Origin: Artocarpus heterophyllus
Taxonomy: Eukaryota; Streptophyta; Magnoliopsida; Rosales; Moraceae
Length of the DNA: 64,000 bases
Reading direction: 5' to 3'
NCBI GenBank assembly: GCA_025403435.1
Contig: CM046348.1
Location: 10,286,606 to 10,350,605, forward strand
The notes under the pieces were generated by a model. That model was not told where the DNA came from. It searched no databases and saw only the letters and a list, made by a program, of their open reading frames with translations. A program made the position numbers and the translations under genes. This document shows, piece after piece, positions 24,139 through 37,297 of the stretch. Positions within the stretch are counted from its first letter, which is position 1. Every line of letters starts with the position of its first letter.

Positions 24139-25951
24139 ATTGCACTATATTACTCCATAATATATATATTTATATATATATTATTATATATACATATATT
24201 AACTTAAATTCATTATAGTAAAATTTTGATTCTAATCATGCCCCCCTATCTAATTTTTTGGCTTCGTCACTAACTATAGTAAATTTAGTAGCTTGCATGC
24301 ATCTCCTTTGCACTTTAAGATCTCTACTTTATTTCCTTTACTTTAAAAGTTCTCATCTAATTGATAGAATTCAACCTATTAAGTGCGATGATCTAATATT
24401 CTTATCAGTTAGTGCTTTTGTTTATTTAAATGATATGAGACTCGAGTTTCATTTAGCCTTTACACCCCATATAACATGGTGCTCTCTTTGGAGTTACTAA
24501 TCTTATATTGGATGGATTGAGCTGTTTGTTTGGGCTTGTTAAGCTCTAGTACCATAATAAAATTTAGACTTGCTAAGGACTTGGTCTTCTATCTTTAAAG
24601 ATCAAGTGGATGGCCTAATATGCTTATGAGCTAGTACTTATGTTCAATTTTAAAGATGTTAGACTCAGGTTTCTTTTACCCTTTACACTTACCACCATAA
24701 GCTTTGAATTTCTCCCACTTTACCCCCTCCGTTTCATATTCTGTCAAAAGTATACAAAAAAATAACATGTGTACTTGCATGGAAATTTAAAAAGGTAAAA
24801 TTGTAATTGAATTTCAGGTTATTTGCATCTATTCCCCCTTAACTTTAGAATTGTCCCTACTTTGTCCCCTAAACTTTAGGGTTGCCTTGCTTTTGTCCCT
24901 AAATTTTTAAAAGTTTCTACCTTACTACTCCAAACTTTGAATTTCTTCCATTTTGCTCAATGTTATTGGCACTCGTCTAATTTTCAAACACTTACAAGCC
25001 AGGCAAAATGTCATTGAAATTCCAACTTCAGTATAAGTTACAACGAAGGATGAAAATACCGATATCTATGAAAATATTGATACTTAAAATTTTATGGATT
25101 CATTGAAATACATGAGAATTGACATAAAAAATGAAAATTCAAAGATATTTGAAAATTGAAGTAACCTCTTGTTATAGAATTTGAATAGTTTCTTGTATAA
25201 TTTTGAAAACCTACATTCAAAAAGTAAATTGAAAATGGATGAATTTTACTACATTTAAAAGTAAATTTAAAAAATGATTGTGGAATTTGAATAATTTCTT
25301 ATATAGTTTTGAAAACCTACATTCAAAAAGTAAATTAAAAAGGGATGAATTTTACCACATTCAAAAGTATATTAAAAAATAAATATAGAGTGCCTATATA
25401 TATATATTTTTAATTTTGCAGATATTTCTTCAAAAGTTTTATGGTATTTTATCATTTAATACTATACCTTTCAAGAAAATTGATATTTTCATATAAATAT
25501 TCGTAATTACCAATATATTCATGAAAATTTTCAAATGAAAAAGATATTACAATTCTATTTTCATATTAATACTTCTTAAATATAAAATTTCTACATAAAT
25601 ATCGATAAGATTGTTAGCTTTTAAAACTTTGGACGACTACCAATCGTATTAAAGAAGATAGAAAACATTTGTAAGGTGGAAATTTTTAAAAATTCATGGG
25701 ACAAAAGTAGGGGCAAGTTAACTTTTGAAGATAAATTGAGGACAACCATAAAGTGAAGGGGCATGTGTAGGTGTAAATAACCCAAAATTTAATTACGCTT
25801 TTATCCTCATAGAACCCACAAATGAGTGCACGTGCTATTTTTCATCTGGTTTTGACAAAAAATGAAATAAAAGGGACAAAGTACGAAAATTTCAAAGTTT
25901 AAGCTAGTAAAATGCGAGCTTTTAAAGTTCAAGCTTTGGCATGATTGCAAA
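24139..25951. other. Gene-free AT-rich DNA with diverged repeats
   Basis: No gene is seen. A tandem pair of about 100 bases lies at about 25180-25260 and 25285-25375; both contain AAAACCTACATTCAAAAAGT. The stretch 25380-25500 resembles the end part of block X near 30460-30580. Short C-rich, T-rich pieces near 24720 and 24830-24900 (CCCCTTAACTTTAG type) recur in block X near 26875-26940, so this is older dispersed repeat DNA. Confidence 0.5.
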
Positions 25952-27812
25952 TAATCTTAAAAGTATTTATGTATGGGGCATATTTTAGAAATATTATTTT
26001 AGCAAAGTATATTAAAGGGAAAGTATCTTAGCAATTCATACATAAAATAGGTTTCCTAAAAAGCAAAAAAGAAGATCTAACGAAATGCACTTTTCAAACA
26101 TATGTTTTTGGCAAATATTATATAACCATAAATAAGTAGCGTATATTTAACAAAACAAAAAAGTCAAGAGAAATATTAAAATAACTAACATAAAGGAAGT
26201 CTACACAAGATTCATTTTAAAAAAAATTCTTTTAGCAAGGCAATTAGATAAAAAAAAATGTTAATAATACTTTTTCTTACTTTTTTCATTGCTAAAAATT
26301 TTACAAATTTAAATATTTTAAATTGAAACACTCTTTTCTTTTAATTTGCCTTACTAAAAAATCTCCAATTAAATAAATTTTCTTAATAAGTCTACAAAAT
26401 CTTGTTTTATAAAAAATGGCCACATAAATGTATTTTTTTAAATTCTCAAAAAACGTACTTTTTATAAATGTCATATATTTTTAAGTGCGGTATAAGTTAA
26501 TCAAGTAATATGGGTGGGATATGACATAACTTTTTAAAATGTGATATGAATAAATACAGTTATTAAAATTGTGACATTACATATAATTTTCTCTTTTTTT
26601 TTTCTATCTAATTGTCTTAAAAAATTCTCAAATATACCATATATAGACATCATTTTCCTTCTCATATGTGCCTCCCAATACATTTTTTACTTCATCTTTT
26701 GACTTTTTTGTTTTGTTAAATATGCTTTACTTATTTACAAGTACATAATATTTGCCGAAAACTAATGTTTGAATGCATTTGATTAGAATTACTTTTTTAA
26801 AAATTTTTATGAAACCTATAAATAAAATATTTTCACTCAAATATGGCTTGTTAAATTAATATTTTTCGAACATGCCCCCTACTCTTTAGGGTTATTTGCA
26901 CTCATCCCCTTAAACTTACCCCACTTTATCCCCTCGGTTTAACTTTGTGTCAAAACCAAAAAAAAAAAAAAAAGAATGTACACTCATGTTTAGGTTATAT
27001 GAAGGAAAAATCATAATTGAATTTTGGATTATTTGCAATTATATATTTGCCCCCTTAAGCTTTGGGTTTGTAATCCATTTGACCTGTGATTATCAATATT
27101 TATATCTTGAGCTTTAAAAGTATGGTGCTAAATGATAAAATATCGTGAAACTAGTGGGACGTTGTTTTTATTTTTTAGTTTACTTTTGAATATTGTAAAA
27201 TTTATCTTTTTTATAATTTACTTTTTGAATGTAATTTTTCAAAATTATATAAAAAAAGGATTCAAATTTCATGTCATTGTAATAATATTGTTTAAAAATA
27301 AGAAGGAATTTGACTTTAATTTACAAAGACTTAACTTTTCACTATATGTTTAGGTTGTGAAGTTCAATTATTGTTTTGGCAATTATCGTTCTACATAAAA
27401 CTATTAATCACTCTTGTAAATTTTTTCTTAATCTTGTAATTTTTAGATTAAAAAAAAAAAACAAGTTAACATGAGAAAACCAACGCATCACGCTCACACT
27501 TTCTTTAAAAATTAACTCCAAATTTGGCGTCTCAGAATAAAAAAAAATTAAATAACTAAATTTACAAAGTTGATTTGCATAATGCCTCTTCATAAGGCAA
27601 ATAATTTGACTTCTTCTTTCCACAAATACGGATAAATACGTTATTAGCCAACTTGATAAAAACAAGGGACGATTAAAGACAGTAAAAATTCATATAGAGA
27701 AAATAAAAATATAACAACAAAAGCAAGAATATTGATAACTCAAAATTATCGTAGTTGTGATCTTATTTATTAATATTCATATTTGCATTGCATATGGTCC
27801 GTAGGACTCATA

Positions 27813-28643
27813 CTAAGCACCACCACACTTACAATGACATGTATAACCATGATCGTACTTGCATATGCCTCCACTACATAAATGTTTATTAATACAGGTG
27901 TCGTTGCACGTTTCCTTTGTGCTAGGATCCCCAACCTTACAAATATTTTTATAGTTTCTGCAACATTCACCCGCAGCCACCTCATGATTACGTTCTGCAT
28001 CACAGATAATCACAAACAAACAAAAAAATACATTGTAAATAATAAGAGTATTTTTGACAAATGAAAATTATAAAAATAAAAAAAAAATGTAATATACAAT
28101 GAAGCATTGCAATCCGGAACAATAATCCTAAAAAGAATGTACCACTCAAAAGAACGCAGAAAAAGTAGAAAAACAAAAAATAAAACATTGTTATCAAACA
28201 TTGATACATGCGTACTATAAAAGCAAGTACGTTACAAACCGTTTTATTCTACAAATAAAAATTTCAAAAACTTGTAAATTGATTAAACAATTAAGTAACG
28301 ACAGATTTAATCACATTCAACGGAGCATTTTTCTCTTGTAGAACAAAGAAGGCCTACAATATAAGCACTTCACAAGAATAAATCTAGAATGCAAAATTAA
28401 AGGAAAAAAAAAAGACCCGTGCAAACTAATATACAAAATACATCGTACTAAAAGATCTTTAGATGTTATATATAAAGCTATGTATCACGTAACATGGATA
28501 CAGATTGTTAAAAAGTGGACTAATTAATTTGGTGAATATTAGAAAACCAAAACTATAGAGATTAAGAAAAAAATGAGCAAACCCATGGAGAAGAAGATCA
28601 GAAACACGACGAGAAAAAGTGAAAAAACATTAAGTTTCGCCAT
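27813..28643 (-). CDS. Defensin-like (DEFL) cysteine-rich secreted peptide, copy A
   Basis: Two-exon gene predicted to encode 80 residues. Exon 1 (28643-28583) gives a hydrophobic signal peptide starting MAKLNVFSLFLVVFLIFF. The 588-base intron has GT/AG ends and splits a codon after its first base. Exon 2 (27994-27813) gives the mature peptide, with ten cysteines spaced CC-x6-C-x10-C-x3-C-x5-C-x4-C-x7-C-x1-C-x1-C. The CX3C, GXC (in GGIC) and CXC elements are the signature of the cysteine-stabilised alpha-beta fold of plant defensin-like proteins. A signal-peptide exon plus a single cysteine-rich exon is the normal DEFL layout. The peptide is expected to be secreted. Its target (defence, signalling or reproduction) cannot be told from sequence. 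A TATA box lies at 28712-28719. No lesion is visible. Confidence 0.85.
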
Positions 28644-28711
28644 TGTTTTTTCTTTCCCTATTAACTTGTTAAACGTATTATCTTGTGAAGAAATTTAAGC
28701 GAGGCCCCTCA

Positions 28712-28719
28712 AATTTATA
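28712..28719 (-). promoter_or_regulatory. TATA box of DEFL copy A
   Basis: TATAAATT on the minus strand, about 70 bases before the ATG, inside the longer block CTTTACCTATAAAT that is shared with the plus-strand DEFL genes. Copy B has it at 33838-33845. Copy C has it at 45090-45097 with one change just upstream. Confidence 0.65.
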
Positions 28720-28800
28720 GGTAAAGATGAGAGGCATGCAGTAACAATCACAATTGATGAGGTTTTCTTAATTTTGTATAATACCTTGAATAATATTTTT

Positions 28801-31114
28801 TTTTCTAAGGTATTGATTAGTATAATCTATTCCATAATTTCGTACATGAAACCGTAATTTTTTCAGCAAATATAGTAAATAAGAATTCGGTGTTTGAGCA
28901 CGATTTTAGTTCGTTTTAAAATTCTTATTTATTAACTTTTATCGCCTTTAGATTTGTGTTATTTCTCAGAGTACGACATATCTATTTATTACAAGAAATC
29001 GAGCAAATAATATCAGAAAAAAGACCAATTAAGAATTATTAGTAGTTATAAGCATCATATAATTTTGTTGATCAATTCATTGTATAAAACGACATTCAAT
29101 ATGAGCATTAGAGAAAAGTATTAAATACATTTTTTTGACTGTAGAATTTTGTAAAAATGCTCTTTATTTTACATTTAAGGCGTGGAAAAAAATTAAGAAC
29201 AATATAGTAGCTATCATCCATCTCAAACTCATTCAATTTTTTTTAAAGTAAATTCAATTAATTTTTGTCCCATAGAAGAAACAAATTCTATTTGACCACA
29301 AGAGGAAAATCGTGGGATCAAATAAGCATCCTCCCATTCCTCAAAAATCCTCCCAAACTCTAATCCATCCTTCCTTATATATCATTTGACTTTCTCGTTG
29401 ACCCGAAAGAAATTTATTTTTCGTCCCTAATAGCGCCAATTAATTCAATTTGACCCTGAGAGAAAAATCAGCAAACGTTATTTGGAGCTATTATAAACCG
29501 TCCTAAGTGTGCAAATGTTGCCATTGATTCTGATGGAAATTCTAAAGATAAAAAAAGTTGTTAACATCCATTTTTTCCATATAAAATAGATAGATTGCGT
29601 TTTTTAATTCCCTTTTAAAAAATAATATTTTTAATCTTTTGATTCGTTATGCTTATGCATAAATATTTCTTAAAAACCATTCAAAAAAATTATTTTTTAA
29701 ATCAAGGAAATACACACTTCTAATACGGGCAAAAGAGTAAACTAGTGTTCGGTGGAATAATAACTGAGACAGCTTGCACACCAAATGAATCTTAAATCAA
29801 TAGTGAAATTAACTGACAATTTGTTAGCAACAGTCTGTACATTTGAGAACCATCAAAAAGGTCGCAAAGTTTACGTCTTAAAAGGTTAAAATATGGTTAA
29901 AGACAGGCTCTTGTAAAAAAAATACTCAAAGCAAACTACACACACATAATATTGGTGGAATTAAAATTTTTCACCTTAATTTTATAATTAAGACAATAAG
30001 ACTTTATAGCCCGGGTATTAAGAATGAGGATCCAATGTTGCTTTTACAAGTGCGTGTGGTATTTCTCTCTCTTAAACTCTACCCTTCTTCCTCACTAGGA
30101 ATAGGTTTTTCGATTATGTTGCTCTACTAGGTCTGTGAGATTTTTATTTTTAACAAGAAAATATTGACGTAAGATACAAAAATACAAAGATATAACCTAA
30201 GCGCTAATTCCATACTCGATTTTCTAGTTCTTCGTCCAATCGGCCCCTTCATGATGTGGGAAGCCAATGATAGGAGTCCTTAACTAGACTCTTCTTTGAA
30301 GAAATTCAACCTCGATGCCCTATCTTTGAATATTAAAATTCATTTATGCTTTAAGCAATATTAATACAGAGACATAGAATTTGAATGGTTTCTTATATAA
30401 TTTTAAAAAATTACATTAGTCAATTAAAAAAATATACATTTTACTGGTAAATTAAAAAAATAAATGCAAAGTGCCAATAAATATATTTTTTGATGTTTTT
30501 CAGATACTTCTGCAAAATTTTCATAATATTTTATCATTTAGCACACTACAGTTTTCAAGAAAATTAATATTTAGGGTGTTCTCATAAATTCTATTTTTGG
30601 ATATTTAATTTTTATTTATATCATAAAATGTAAAAATTTATTATGACACATACTTGGTGGGATATATTTCTTATCTCATTAGGAATTTTTTTTTTATATC
30701 AGAACACAAAAAATCTCAGTACTAAGTATACTTGGAATCCAAGCATTTAGAGATTAATCCCTTGCACTTCGCAAAAAGGGAAACAAGAAATTAAAAGAGA
30801 TTTTGGTGCTTAGACAGGAATTCTAGTCCGTACTTTGATTTGTTATTTTTTTGTCTTTTTTTTTAACCAGATTTGCTGCTTGAATATGTAGTAATAACCA
30901 TTCCTGTCAAATTCTTGAACGTTTTGTCCTAGAAAAAGAAAATCATTCGTGTGACCAATATACGAAAAAAAATCTTCTAATTCATTTTTCCACCCCTGAA
31001 TCGCAAAACAACAACAACAATATTTCTTCATTTTAAATTGGGGGTGGGTAAAAAAAATCAAGAACGATATAATAATTAACATTAACAAAAAAAAAAAAGG
31101 GGTCTATATTCGGA
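28801..31114. other. Non-coding part of block X, copy A
   Basis: AT-rich DNA upstream of the DEFL gene. It is repeated in copies B and C. Open frames are short and low-complexity (for example 30843-31088). No gene is seen. Confidence 0.5.
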
Positions 31115-32939
31115 CAAGAAATATTAAAGCAAAAAAGGGAAAGTATCTTAGCAATTCATACATAAAATAGGTTTCCTAAAAAGCAAAAAAGAAGATCTAA
31201 CGAAATGCACTTTTAAAACATATGTTTTTGGCAAATATTATATAACCATAAATAAGTAGAGTATATTTAACAAAACAAAAATGTAAAGAGAAATATTAAA
31301 ATAACTAACATAAAGGAAGTCTACACAAGATTCATTTTTTTAAAAAAAAAAAATTAGCAAGGCAATTAGATAAAAAAAATATTAAAGATACTTTTTCTTA
31401 CTTTTTTCATTGCTAAAAATTTTACAAATTTAAATATTTTAAATTGAAACACTCTTTTCTTTTAATTTTCCTTACTAAAAAATCTCCAATTAAATAAATT
31501 TTCTTAATAAGCCTACAAAATCTTGTTTTATAAAAAATGGCCACATAAATGTATTTTTTTAAATTCTCAAAAAACATACTTTTTATAAATGTCATATATT
31601 TTAAAGTGCGGTATAAGTTAATCAAGTAATATGGGTGGGATATGACATAACTTTTTTAAATGTGATATGAATATATACAGTTATTAAAATTGTGACATTA
31701 CATACAATTTTCTCTCTTTTTTTTTTCTATCTAATTGTCTTAAAAAATTCTCAAATATACCATATATAGACATCATTTTCCTTCTCATATGTGCCTCCTA
31801 ATACATTTTTTATTTCATCTCTTGACATTTTTGTTTTGTTAAATATGCTTTACTTATTTACGAGTACATAATATTTGCCGAAAACAAATGTTTGAATGCA
31901 TTTGATTAGAATTACTATTTTTAAAATTTTTATGAAACCTATAAATAAAATATTTTCACTCAAATATGGCTTGTTAAATTAATATTTTTCGAACATGCCC
32001 CCTACTCTTTAGGGTTATTTGCACTCATCCCCTTAAAATTAAACCACTTTATCCCCTCGGTTTAACTTTGCGTCAAAACCAAAAAAAAAAAAAAAAAGGA
32101 ATGTACACTCATGTTTAGGTTATATGAAGGTAAAATCATAATTGAATTTTGGATTATTTGCAATTATATATTTGCCCCCTTAAGCTTTGGGTTTGTAATC
32201 CATTTGATCTGTGATTATCAATATTTATATATTGAATTTCTTTAAAAGTATGGTGCTAAATGATAAAATATCGTGAAACTAGTGGGACGTTGTTTTTATT
32301 TTTTAGTTTACTTTTGAATATTGTAAAATTTATCTTTTTTATAATTTACTTTTTGAATGTAATTTTTCAAAATTATATAAAAAAAGGATTCAAATTTCAT
32401 GTCATTGTAATAATATTGTTTAAAAAAAAGAAGGAATTTGACTTTAATTTATAAAGACTTAACTTTTCACTATATGTTTAGGTTGTGAAGTTCAATTATT
32501 GTTTTGGCAATTATCGTTCAACATAAAACTATTAAACAATCTTGTAAATTTTTTCTTAATCTTGTAATTTTTAGATTAAAAAAAAACAAGTTAACATGAG
32601 AAAACCAACGCATCACGCTCACACTTTCTTTAAAAATTAACTCTAAATTTGGCGTCTCAGAATAAAAAAAAATTTAAATAACTAAATTTACAAAGTTGAT
32701 TTGCATAATGCCTCTTCATAAGGCAACTAATTTGACTTCTTTCTTTCCACAAATATGGATAAATACGTTATTAGCCAACTTGATAAAAACAAGGGACGAT
32801 TAAAGACAGTAAAAATTCATATAGAGAAAATAAAAATATAACAACAAAAGCAAGAATATTGATAACTCAAAATTATCGTAGTTGTGATCTTATTTATTAA
32901 TATTCATATTTGCATTGCATATGGTCCGTAGGACTCATA

Positions 32940-33769
32940 CTAAGCACCACCACACTTACAATGACATGTATAACCATGATCGTACTTGCATATGCCTCCA
33001 CTACATAAATGTTTATTAATACAGGTGTCGTTGCACGTTTCCTTTGTGCTAGGATCCCCAACCTTACAAATATTTTTATAGTTTCTGCAACATTCACCCG
33101 CAGCCACCTCATGATTACGTTCTGCATCACAGATAATCACAAACAAACAAAAAAATACATTGTAAATAATAAGAGTATTTTTGACAAATGAAAATTATAA
33201 AAATAAAAAAAAATGTAATATACAATGAAGCATTGCAATCCGGAACAATAATCCTAAAAAGAATGTACCACTCAAAAGAACGCAGAAAAAGTAGAAAAAG
33301 AAAAAATAAAACATTGTTATCAAACATTGATACATGCGTACTATAAAAGCAAGCACGTTACAAACCGTTTTATTCTACAAATAAAAATTTCAAAAACTTG
33401 TAAATTGATTAAACAATTAAGTAACGACCGATTTAATCACATTCAACGGAGCATTTTTCTCTTGTAGAACAAAGAAGGCCTACAATATAAGCACTTCACA
33501 AGAATAAATCCAGAATGCAAAATTAAAGGAAAAAAAAAAGACCCGTGCAAACTAATATACAAAATACATCGTACTAAAAGATCTTTAGATGTTATATATA
33601 AAGCTATGTATCACGTAACATGGATACGGATTGTTAAAAAGTGGACTAATTAATTTGGTGAATATTAGAAAACCAAAACTATAGAGATTAAGAAAAAAAT
33701 GAGCAAACCCATGGAGAAGAAGATCAGAAACACGACGAGAAAAAGTGAAAAAACATTAAGTTTCGCCAT
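32940..33769 (-). CDS. Defensin-like (DEFL) cysteine-rich secreted peptide, copy B
   Basis: Exon 1 is 33769-33709 and exon 2 is 33121-32940, with a 587-base intron. The predicted 80-residue protein is the same as copy A in both exons as far as I can read, with the same ten cysteines and signal peptide. The intron and flanks differ from copy A at only a few positions, so the 5.1-kb duplication is recent and neither copy has visibly decayed. The TATA box is at 33838-33845. The expected function is as for copy A. Confidence 0.85.
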
Positions 33770-36351
33770 TGTTTTTTCTTTCCCTATTAACTTGTTAAAC
33801 GTATTATCTTGTGAAGAAATTTAAGCGAGGGCCCTCAAATTTATAGGTAAAGATGAGAGGCATGCAGTAACAATCACAATTGATGAGGTTTTCTTAATTT
33901 TGTATAATACCTTGAATAATATTTTTTTTTCTAAGGTATTGATTAGTATAATCTATTCCATAATTTCGTACATGAAACCGCAATTTTTTCAGCAAATATA
34001 GTAAATAAGAATTCGGTGTTTGAGCACGATTTTAGTTCGTTTTAAAATTCTTATTTGTTAACTTTTATCGCCTTTAGATTTGTGTTATTTCTCAGAGTAT
34101 GACATATCTATTTATTACAAGAAATTGAGCAAATAATATCAGAAAAAAGACTAATTAAGAATTATTAGTAGTTATAAGCATCATATAATTTTGTTGATCA
34201 ATTCATTGTATAAAACGACATTCAATATGAGCATTAGAGAAAAGTCTTAAATCCATTTTTTTGACTCTAGAATTTTGTAAAAATGCTCTTTATTTTAAAT
34301 TTAAGGCGTGGAAAAAAATTAAGAACAATATAGTAGCTATCATCCATCTCAAACTCATTCAATTTTTTTTAAAGTAAATTCATTTAATTTTTGTCCCATA
34401 GAAGAAACAAATTCTATTTGACCACAAGATGAAAATCGTGGGATCAAATAAGCATCCTCCCATTCCTCAAAAATCCTCCCAAACTCTAATCCATCCTTCC
34501 TTATATATCATTTGGCTTTCTCGTTGACTCGAAAGAAAATGATTTTTCGTCCATAATAGCACCAATTAATTCAATTTGATCCTGAGAGAAAAATCAGCAA
34601 ACGTTATTTGGAGCTATTATAAACCGTCCTAAGTGTACAAATGTTGCCATTGATTCTGATGGAAATTCTAAAGATAAAAAAAGTTGTTAACATCCATTTT
34701 TTCCATATAAAATAGATAGATTGCGTTTTTTTAATTCCCTTTTAAAAAATAATATTTTTAATCTTTTGATTCGTTATGCTTATGCATAAATATTTCTTAA
34801 AAACCATTCAAAAAAATTATTTCTTAAATCAAGGAAATACACATTTCTAATACGGGCAAAAGAGTAAACTAGTGTTCGGTGGAATAATAACGGAGACAGC
34901 TTGCACACCAATTGAATCTTAAATCAATAGTGAAATTAACTGACAGTTTGTTAGCAACAGTCTGTACATTTGAGAACCATCAAAAAGGTCGCAAAGTTTA
35001 CGTCTTAAAAGGTTAAAATATGGTTAAAGACAGGTTCTTGTAAAAAAAATACTCAAAGCAAACTACACACACATAATATTGGTGGAATTAAAATTTTTCA
35101 CCTTAACTTTATAATTAAGACAATAAGACTTTGTAGCCCGGGTATTAAGAATGAGGATCCAATGTTGCTTTTACAAGTGCGTGTGGTATTTCTCTCTTAA
35201 ACTCTACCCTTCTTCCTCACTAGGAATAGGTTTTTCGATTATGTTGCTCTACTAGGTCTGTGAGATTTTTATTTTTAACAAGAAAATATTGACGTAAGAT
35301 ACAAAAATACAAAGATATAACCTAAGCGCTAATTCCATACTCGATTTTCCAGTTCTTCGTCCAATCGGCCCCTTCATGATGTGGGAAGCCAATGATAGGA
35401 GTCCTTAACTAGACTCTTCTTTGAAGAAATTCAACCTCGATGCCCTATCTTTGAATATTAAAATTCATTTATGCTTTAAACAATATTAATACAGAGACAT
35501 AGAATTTGAATGGTTTCTTATATAATTTTAAAAAATTACATTAGTCAATTAAAAAAATATAAATTTTACTGGTAAATTAAAAAAATAAATGCAAAGTGCC
35601 AACATATATATTTTTTGATATTTTTCAAATACTTCTGCAAAATTTTCATAATATTTTATCATTTAGCACACTACAGTTTTCAAGAAAATTAATATTTAGG
35701 GTGTCATAAAAGAAAATCATTGAACGCTTTAGGAATTTTTATCATATTTTATCATAAAAGAAAATCTTGTTTCAAGTATAATATTTTATCATAAATTCTA
35801 TTTTTGGATATTTAATTTTTATTGATGTCATAAAATGTAAAAATTTATTATGAGACATACTTGGTGGGATATATTTCTTATCTCATTAGGAATTTTTTTT
35901 TTATATCAGAACACAAAAAATCTCAGTACTAAGTATACTTGGAATCCAAGCATTTAGAGATTAATCCCTAGGGCTTCGCAAAAAGGGAAACAAGAAATTA
36001 AAAGAGATTTTGGTGCTTAGACAGGAATTCTAGTCCGTACTTTGATTTGTTTTTTTTTTTTGTCTTTTTTTTTTTTACTAGATTTGCTGCTTGAATATGT
36101 AGTAATAACCATTCCTGTCAAATTCTTGAACGCTTTGTCCTAGAAAAAGAAAATCATTCGTGTGACCAATATACGAAAAAAAATCTTCTAATTCACCACT
36201 GAATCGCAAAACAACAACAACAACAACAATTGTTCTTCATTTTAAATTGCGGGTGGGTAAAAAAAGATCAAGAACGATATAATAATTAAAATTAAACGAA
36301 AAAAAGGGGGTCTATATTTGGAACAAATGTTCAAGCAAAAAAAAAAAAAAA

Positions 36352-36381
36352 GAAGGAAAGAAAGAAAGAAAGAAAGAAAGA
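36352..36381. repeat. (GAAA)n microsatellite
   Basis: A run of GAAA units just after the X/Y transition in copy B. A shorter version lies at about 47741-47757 in copy C. Confidence 0.8.
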
Positions 36382-36671
36382 ATCTTTTTTTGTTAATAGA
36401 AAAAAAGAAACATCGAAAGAAAAAGATTACATCCCTCAAAAAAAAAAAAGATTACAATGATTTGTTTCCCAAAAAAGTTACTAATGATTCTTCATTTTTC
36501 TTTTTATCTAACACATTCCATTCTTTGGTTTAAAAGAACATATAAATTAGTCAACAATTCTTTTGAATGGTCAGTTATCAAAGAGTAGACTGAATCTACT
36601 AGATATTGAGATCTTTTGATAATGTCACGTAATTCTCTAATTGAAAAAAAGAATCATTCCACTTTTGTTGT

Positions 36672-36695
36672 AATAATAATAATAATAATAATAAT
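36672..36695. repeat. (AAT)n microsatellite
   Basis: Eight or so AAT units in block Y of copy B; the copy C equivalent near 48050 is shorter. Confidence 0.85.
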
Positions 36696-37007
36696 CATCT
36701 CATAGGTGTGGGTTTAAAGTACTGTAAGCTTTGCAATGGAGTGAGATATGAAACTAATATAACACAATGTCTGTAGTGGATTTAAATTTTCTATTCAATT
36801 TTGTTCAATTTTGATATCGTAAATAGTGTTTAACCAATAGTATTATATTACATTATTTAAAAAATTTGAAATAACATTTAATTGACGTTTACATGTTTTT
36901 ATTAAATGTGATATTATAACATGATTGATTAGACACAAATTAAGACAACAAAAACTAGACAAAGGTTCAAATATATTTGCAGGTATTTAATGTTATTTTC
37001 TTCCTCT

Positions 37008-37297
37008 AACTTGTTGTGTCTATGGGCATAACTCAATAAAGCTCCACCACAGTTACACTCCTTTCAACCATTCAAGTGTTGAGGAACTAAGATTACTAAA
37101 GATGAGTATTCAAAGTTCAACTCTTTAATTTGTACTTAGATGGTTTGAGAATAAATAAGAACTCAATGCCTCTATTTATAGAAGTAATAGAGGGAAGTAG
37201 AAGTCTATCAGGAATTAAGAAGATAAATTTTCTCCTCCTTCCCCTATCAGTAAGTACCACCCCTTGGTATGCACATTCAAGGTTGGTTTTAATCATA
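37008..37297 (-). repeat. LTR-like sequence, reverse orientation, downstream part
   Basis: Read on the minus strand, this stretch resembles 38760-39000 of the forward copy: the TATA region (TATAAATAGAGGCA), then TTGAACTTTG, then a segment like TTGAGTTGTGCC. It is diverged. Its upstream part lies at 39226-39900, so a reverse-oriented LTR-like sequence appears to have been split by the forward one. Confidence 0.5.

Larger units (their letters stand above)
25952..31114. repeat. Segmental duplication copy A (block X only)
   Basis: Matches 31131 to about 36322 (copy B) at an offset near 5,120-5,127 bases with few differences, and matches 42506 to about 47700 (copy C) less closely. It carries one complete minus-strand DEFL gene. 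Outside that gene it is AT-rich and non-coding. It stops near 31114, where copy B runs on into block Y. Confidence 0.85.

Noticed and set aside
27770..28003. Second minus-strand frame over DEFL exon 2
   Set aside because: Shadow of the DEFL exon in another frame; it breaks the cysteine pattern and lacks the splice logic.
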